A stretch of DNA of 64,000 nt. It comes from Lophium mytilinum (lineage: Eukaryota > Ascomycota > Dothideomycetes > Mytilinidiales > Mytilinidiaceae). Below the pieces are notes generated by a model. The model made no database searches. It was not told the origin of the DNA and worked only from the letters and a program-made list of their open reading frames with translations. Both the position numbers and the translations under genes were made by a program. Below, in pieces: positions 59,201 through 64,000 of the stretch (positions are counted from its first letter, which is position 1; each line of letters begins with the position of its first letter). Location of the stretch: assembly GCA_010093605.1 (NCBI GenBank), contig MU004181.1, positions 1,860,001 to 1,924,000 of the forward strand, in the 5' to 3' direction.

Positions 59201-60201
59201 CTACGATATAGTTACATATGAAGGGTAGGGTGTATCGTCTGACAAGTCGCCGTATGCGCTCCAGTGCCTGCCAACACGTGTCTGCTCCTCAGCCTCATCT
59301 GCAATAGCAATAGCCAAATCCGCAGCAGTGATACCGTGCAGCCGGCCCTCCAGGTCTGACGCATTATCTTTGACCGCAGATTTGAGGGGTATCTCATCAA
59401 GAATGACCTCATACCTGCCGCTTCGTCGCCCGGGGCGGTAGAGAGCCGAAGGGGAGATGTATGTCCATCGGAAAGACGTGTTCCCATCGAAGAACATGAA
59501 GGATGTCCTGCAGGCTGTAACGAATACCAGTGCAGAGTCGTTGCTCGCTGCTTTTTCTTCGTATGCAGCGATGGTAGCGCGAGACTCCTTTGTTGCTTTG
59601 CCCTCCTTTTGCAGCTTGCGTGCGTTCCTGTAATCACGCAGTGAAGATCCCAATGAGCCTAAGCGGGCCTCCATGTATGAGACATGCGCTTCGCTGTCAG
59701 CTATGCCGCGCCTATATGCGAGCCAGAACGCCTTGGTCTCGCACACGCTCTGGAATGGCTTATCGGGCATGTGGAGGCTTCCGCAACCCCCAATCATAAT
59801 GAAGTAGTTCACCTTGGAAAATTTGGCTGCGAGCACGATCTTTCGAGTGAGCTCGAGGAAGGTCTCTAAAAGGACAAACCTATTAGTTCCCAAAACACAC
59901 ACTGCACGAGATACCCAGATGAAGACTCACGGTATTGTAACGCCCCCTCTCCTGCAGTATGAGGCCCATACTCGTTCACAAGGACGTCGAGGTTTTTGAA
60001 CGCCTCAGCAAGCTCGTGAATGCTGGCGTTGGCAATATCAATGCTTCGAGGCTCATAGCTAGGGTGCTTGCCTAGCTTCGATGGTGAACGCGAGATGCCT
60101 ACAATCTTGTGTCCTCTGTTGAGTAGCTCGACGCAAAGATAACTGCCGCCAAAGCCGGCAGGGCCAATAACACCAATGTTCAAGCTCTTTCTCGAAGCCA
60201 T
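59201..60201 (-). CDS. NmrA-like / atypical short-chain NAD(P)-binding protein
   Basis: Two exons, 60201-59931 and 59865-59201, with a 65-nt intron, 311 aa. The N-terminal Rossmann fold has the dinucleotide loop IGPAGFGGSYLC and basic NADPH-type residues (GISRSPSKLGKH). The continuation DVLVNEYGPHTAGEGALQY, then FIMIGGCGSL, matches NAD(P)H-binding NmrA/SDR-a proteins. The C-terminal substrate domain contains TYISPSALYRPGRRSGRYEV and ITAADLAIAIADEAE, as in NAD-dependent epimerase-like YwnB/NmrA families. It may be a reductase, an isomerase or a redox sensor; a canonical YxxxK pair is not obvious. It is tightly placed between two other cluster genes. Confidence 0.88.
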
Positions 60202-60701
60202 ATTCGCTTAACCTTGTCGGCACAGTACTTGCTTTCAACGTCTGCTGAGTCGTACGTTTGGATTGAGTAAGGGGCGGGGAGACATGCAAGGATCTGCAGC
60301 GAAAGATAATCAGCCGAGCACGTGCGCGTGATACGCGAAAATCTCAAGCTTCAAAGCCGTTAGAATTATTCTGCCGAGCACTGGGTGAAGTGATGGATGC
60401 ATGCTTCGAACGTGGGGCCCCAGAGCCAAGCCCCACATGTTTCTTTGCAGACGACCCCACCTACTTGGGGTAATCTTGGGGTAATCTCTGAGATACTCCA
60501 CATGCGGGGAATGAAGTGCAACTTGTGGGATAGGATGGCAAGATGGGCGCTGAGCAGTGGCTGATCTGAGGTAGCTGACCATGTAGGTAAGATACTTTGA
60601 GTCTCTGACAGTTCCGCTAAACTGCACGTGATGTGTTCGATACTTCTCGATCACTGTGAGTGCAAGGTGCGCCTGAATCGACAGTGACCTATGATACTTC
60701 G
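60202..60701. promoter_or_regulatory. NmrA-like gene upstream region
   Basis: CCCCACAT at 60431-60438 and CTCCACATGCGGGG at 60496-60509 lie 230-310 bases upstream of the minus-strand NmrA-like gene. ACTTGGGGTAATCTTGGGGT at about 60463 is a short GGGGTAATCTT duplication. The rest is 3' UTR of the hydrolase gene. Confidence 0.5.
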
Positions 60702-61844
60702 TCAAGGCGCCTCCCCAGCACGTACAGCTTGCAAGAAATGTTCTCGGTTCTCAGTCGGAAGGATGGACATGAGCACTTCATCACTGCCCTGTCGCAACCA
60801 CTCAACATCGTGTGCCATAGCAACATGCATTCCGTGCCCTTTTTCAGCTTCTTGGAGTCGCCGTAAAGTGTCCTTGGCTGCGTTCACATCGTCGTGTAGG
60901 CATGCTTTGCCACCTGGGACATCGAAATAAGCAAAGTCTGCATGTCCGTCCAGTAGCTCCCTAAGACAGCTTTTGTAAGCTCAGTTCATGGGCAGAGGGC
61001 TGTGTGGTAAGTACCTTGAATGGCAGCAGTCGCTCGCCAGGACAATCCAAGAGGGCGCATCCCCATTCGAATTTAAGCGTGCTGCAGCTGCAAGATTCCC
61101 AGGCATATGACCAGGCGCGTCTATGACCATGAAAGAACCGTCTCCAAAAAAGTCCAATGCTCTCTCAAATGGTCCGAATTGTTTCCATTCACCTGTGATC
61201 TCTGCCCAGTTCTCTGAAGCGTAGCCATCGCTATCGAAGAACCTTCCATCCCAAAGGCTCTTCGTCGTTGCGACTCCGTTGTCTAGATGTCCAGGTGAAC
61301 AGTGGGTCTTGGTACCTCCTCCGAAAAGCCCCTTGGCTTTAGGAAATTCGCTTTGAATTGGCCGGCAATGATCCCAATGTGCATGGCTATACTACTAGTC
61401 AGAGAACAGCATAACTTGGATGAATGATGTGCTGGGTACCTGAATATCACAGTGTCTATCTGTTCACAACTGACGTCTAGTGCTTCGAGCTGCTCATGCA
61501 GTGTATTTCCAGGGCCCACAGGATTCGCGCTCCCCCATTGTACATCTAGTACCAGAGGTGTATAAGCCGATCGATCCTACTCCGTCGGCCGTTAGTCTGG
61601 GAGAAGAGCTTCAAGCTGCTGTGCGGCCACTGACTGAGCTAATGCCAACATCCCAAAGAATGTGACGGCCAGAGCTTGGATGAAAAACATGAAAACACCA
61701 GTCGTACAGACGGAACGAGTCTGGTTTGGCGTTCGCGTGCAGTTTAGACATATCCGCTGTTGAGAAACTACCACCATCTAAGAGGGTAACGCGCACCGTT
61801 GCCGATTCGTCAGTGAGACCAGATTCATGATTCGAAGATGGCAT
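60702..61844 (-). CDS. Metallo-beta-lactamase-fold hydrolase (lactonase-like)
   Basis: Four exons on the minus strand: 61844-61635, 61576-61440, 61386-61015 and 60960-60702; 325 aa, phases consistent. The zinc-binding signature HAHWDH (residues 117-122) spans the exon 2/3 junction with the preceding serine. The other ligands are probably in DAPGHMPGN and LASDCCHS, with the late histidine in AMAHDVEWL. Fungal members of this group are annotated as lactonases, thioesterases or glyoxalase II-like enzymes. Here a lactone- or thioester-cleaving role in the local pathway is inference. There is no signal peptide. It shares a 300-base divergent promoter with the dehydrogenase at 62.1 kb. Confidence 0.92.
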
Positions 61845-62148
61845 TGTGTGATAGTGGCAATACAGTTGAGATCTGATACGCAAGATTTCTGCAATAAGTT
61901 CGAACGCGCGAACATTTACAGGCGACGTTGATAAATGTGAAAATGTGGGGGTGTCCCCCGAGGACGCTAATCATTACGGGGTCAGACGCACCAACTGCCC
62001 CCTTGGGACTGGGGTTCGCGGGCTTGAGCTCTGACTGTGGTTCAAAATAAATGGCCTTGTGCCCCTGGCGCTGCTTCGGTGATGTTCCAGCACACCTTTC
62101 AATCATTGGGTCCCTTTACGTGACCTACATAATTCTCAAGAATCGTAG
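61845..62148. promoter_or_regulatory. Divergent promoter between hydrolase and dehydrogenase
   Basis: 304 bases between oppositely oriented genes. ATGTGGGG at 61943-61950 is followed by GTGTCCCCCGAGG, giving facing G-rich and C-rich cores. Both genes could be controlled from here. Confidence 0.55.
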
Positions 62149-63279
62149 ATGGAGCAGAATATCGGCTTTATAGGTGACAGCCGCTGAAATTTGCTCGCTA
62201 TAGATGGATCAAACTAATAGTATCAAAGGACTCGGAGCCATGGGCTATCCAATGGCTAAGAACATAAGAACCAAGATGAACCAACAATCAACTCTATGGG
62301 TCTATGATGTACAGAAAGAGGCCTGCGAGAGATTTAAGCAAGAATTCATGGGTTATGGACCGATATCTATCGCGAACTCAGCAAAAGAAGTCGCCCAGAA
62401 CGCTTTGACCATCGCCACGATTGTACCTGCGGGCCACCATGTCCGTCAAGTCTTTTTAGATGAATCAGATGGCGTAATAGCCGCGAAAAGATTGCCACAT
62501 GACAAGGAGCGACTATATCTGGAGTGCAGCACCATTGACGTAGCGACGGCTCGAGATGTTGCGCAGAAGCTCGAGACCATGGGTATGGGGCGTTATGTTG
62601 ACTGTCCGGTATCTGTACGTCTATGTCCCTCCGATGCTTGAACGTTATTTGATGATCTTCCTCTCGCAGGGCGGCGTGCCGGCAGCAGATTCTGGGACAC
62701 TGTCGATGCTGGTAGGAGCCACGAAACCCGCTCCTGCAGAAGCTGAACAAGGTGTGGGTAAGCGATTGCAAGCTTTACTGCTATGGATGGGCGATGCGAA
62801 GAAGCACTTCTACTGCGGTGGTGTAGGCTCAGGCTTGGCTGCAAAGATATGCAACAACTATCTGTCGTGTACGATCCTACTGGCTAACGCCGAAGCCATG
62901 GCGACTGGCGTCAAGCTTGGTTTGGACCCGAAACTCTTGTATGAGGTCATTGCAAACTCCACGGGACAGAATTTCATGTGCGATCACGTCTGTCCCGTTC
63001 CCGGCGTCGTCCCTCATGCCCCGAGCAGCAACGGGTATAGACTGGGATTCAAGGCGCAGATGTTGTCCAAAGACGTCGGGCTAGGGGTTGAGGCTGCGAA
63101 GAGTGTTAATATTAAACCCTCTATTGGCGAAGCTGCTGTAGCCGTGTTTGATCAGGTTGGTAAGGATGAGCGATGTATCGTAAGTTTTGCTTGCTCAGGA
63201 TAGCATTGAAGCCCCTTCTGATGCTGTCTAGGACCGCGATGCATCTGTCGTGTATCGATTTCTTGGGGGGCCAGAATAG
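62149..63279 (+). CDS. 3-hydroxyisobutyrate/6-phosphogluconate dehydrogenase-like enzyme
   Basis: Four exons: 62149-62173, 62229-62614, 62670-63179 and 63232-63279; 322 aa. The 25-nt first exon was found because splicing creates the expected N-terminus MEQNIGFIGLGAMGYPMAKN, the NAD(P)-binding GxGxMGxxMAxN motif. YLECSTIDVATARDVAQ and CPVSGGVPAADSGTLSML are the substrate-binding motifs, and GSGLAAKICNN has the catalytic lysine at residue 196. The C-terminal all-helical dimerisation domain includes LGFKAQMLSKDVGLGVEAA. The family oxidises beta-hydroxyacids, classically in valine breakdown. A cluster copy may process a branched or beta-hydroxy acid intermediate. Length and motif order are normal. 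Confidence 0.93.
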
Positions 63280-63497
63280 GCCATGTCTCGATAGCGGACG
63301 GCAGAAGTCCTGCAGGGCCCACAAGGTTGGAGGGCGAATCTTGAGGTCAGCTAGACGAGCCGACTGAGTGTTCAGAGTGCCTGAAGGCACGCTCGCTAGG
63401 ATTATTTCTAGTGCGGCCGCGGTAGGTCAACCGTAGATATACGGACAAAGAGTATGAAACAGTTTCCACAGTCGTCCGTGTCCAGTCCCCAGTTCTG

Positions 63498-64000
63498 TCA
63501 GCGAGCAAAGGTCGCTGAAGACCTTTCCCCAAAACCTCTAGCTTTCCTTGAGCTACTTTCGTAGACCTTTGCAAGATCCATCAGAAGGCGGCCCATTCTC
63601 GTAGTGATTCCCCAAACCCAGACCTAGGATTGGATTAGCTGAATGAACACTACGTGGACTAAACAGCGCGACATACGTCGGTCATCAATGAAGCCCAACT
63701 CTTTACAATAGCAGCTGCAAGCGAATCGTTCTCGCTGCACTCGATGTCCATTCCCTCAAGCGCTACTTTGACTTGTGAGATGATCTCGGCTTCCGCATGG
63801 GTAAGTGGAGTGTCGCTTGATTGATCCTCGAGACAGTGGATCCATTTTGAAAGCAGTAGAACTTGGCAACACTCATCAGTAAAGGTAAAGTAGATCGGCT
63901 TGAGCTGGGAACTTACCGCAGCCCCAGCCTGCGACAGCATGCTCGACGCTCCAACTTATCGCTGCCGTCTTCTGCACAAGCAGATAGCCCGCTTTTGACG
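63498..64000 (-). CDS. C-terminal part of a probable fungal transcription factor (truncated by window edge)
   Basis: Only the 3' end is inside the window. Proposed exons on the minus strand are 64000-63917, 63861-63677 and 63623-63498, about 131 codons including the stop, in one continuous frame. Visible pieces are KTAAISWSVEHAVAGWGC, then VLLLSKWIHCLEDQ, HAEAEIISQVKVALEGMDIE, and the end VWGITTRMGRLLMDLAKVYE. This helical C-terminus resembles the last part of fungal cluster regulators and Zn2Cys6-type factors, but the DNA-binding domain lies beyond the edge. Identification as a regulator is therefore tentative. Introns have GTAAGT and GTATGT donors. Confidence 0.55.

Noticed and set aside
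1-64000. CRISPR arrays, insertion sequences, riboswitches, bacterial operons
   Set aside because: The window is eukaryotic nuclear DNA with spliceosomal introns; no such structures were seen.

Overview
The window is nuclear DNA from a filamentous ascomycete (Pezizomycotina; a Dothideomycete would fit, but the class is not settled by the sequence). The evidence is the many short spliceosomal introns of about 50 to 110 nt with GT..AG ends and CTAAC-like branch sites, together with a fungal gene complement: an AtfA-type bZIP, a CFEM/Pth11-like receptor, a hybrid histidine kinase and a neutral ceramidase. Gene models were built by hand from splice signals, reading-frame continuity and family similarity. 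All spliced models reported as complete keep an open frame.

Layout, left (0-48 kb). Housekeeping and signalling genes are separated by long non-coding gaps: phosphoinositide phospholipase C (0.2-3.6 kb), the NMD helicase UPF1 (7.7-11.0 kb), an F-box protein (13.5-15.4 kb, minus), a large unassigned nuclear protein (15.8-18.8 kb, minus), a CFEM plus 7-TM receptor-like protein in eight exons (23.0-24.8 kb), a small SLOG-like Rossmann protein (25.5-26.0 kb), a SAP-like chromatin protein (27.8-28.7 kb), an AtfA/Atf1 bZIP factor (32.9-34.8 kb, minus), a neutral ceramidase (36.4-38.8 kb, minus) divergent from the splicing factor SPF27/BCAS2 (39.2-39.9 kb), an 11-exon hybrid histidine kinase (41.0-46.0 kb) and a 5-hydroxyisourate hydrolase with an apparent peroxisomal PTS2 signal (47.1-47.6 kb). 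The 28.9-31.5 kb stretch is a decayed repeat field that includes a 108-bp tandem array. Related inverted-repeat elements appear to have inserted in introns of the histidine kinase, and a second dispersed repeat family lies near 20.0, 25.0 and 46.7 kb.

Layout, right (48-64 kb). This is an accessory region rich in redox and transport genes: a glutathione S-transferase, an MFS drug/metabolite transporter, a BBE-type FAD oxidoreductase, a cytochrome P450, an aromatic-type FAD monooxygenase, an NmrA-like NAD(P)-binding protein, a metallo-beta-lactamase-fold hydrolase, a 3-hydroxyisobutyrate/6-phosphogluconate dehydrogenase-like enzyme, and the 3' end of what looks like a fungal transcription factor running off the right edge. 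No polyketide, peptide or terpene core enzyme is visible, so this is either one flank of a biosynthetic cluster or a catabolic cluster. Almost every promoter in it carries ATGTGGGG or ATGCGGGG, which contain the published CreA consensus SYGGRG. Coordinated, carbon-responsive control is therefore the leading inference and the most interesting system-level signal here.
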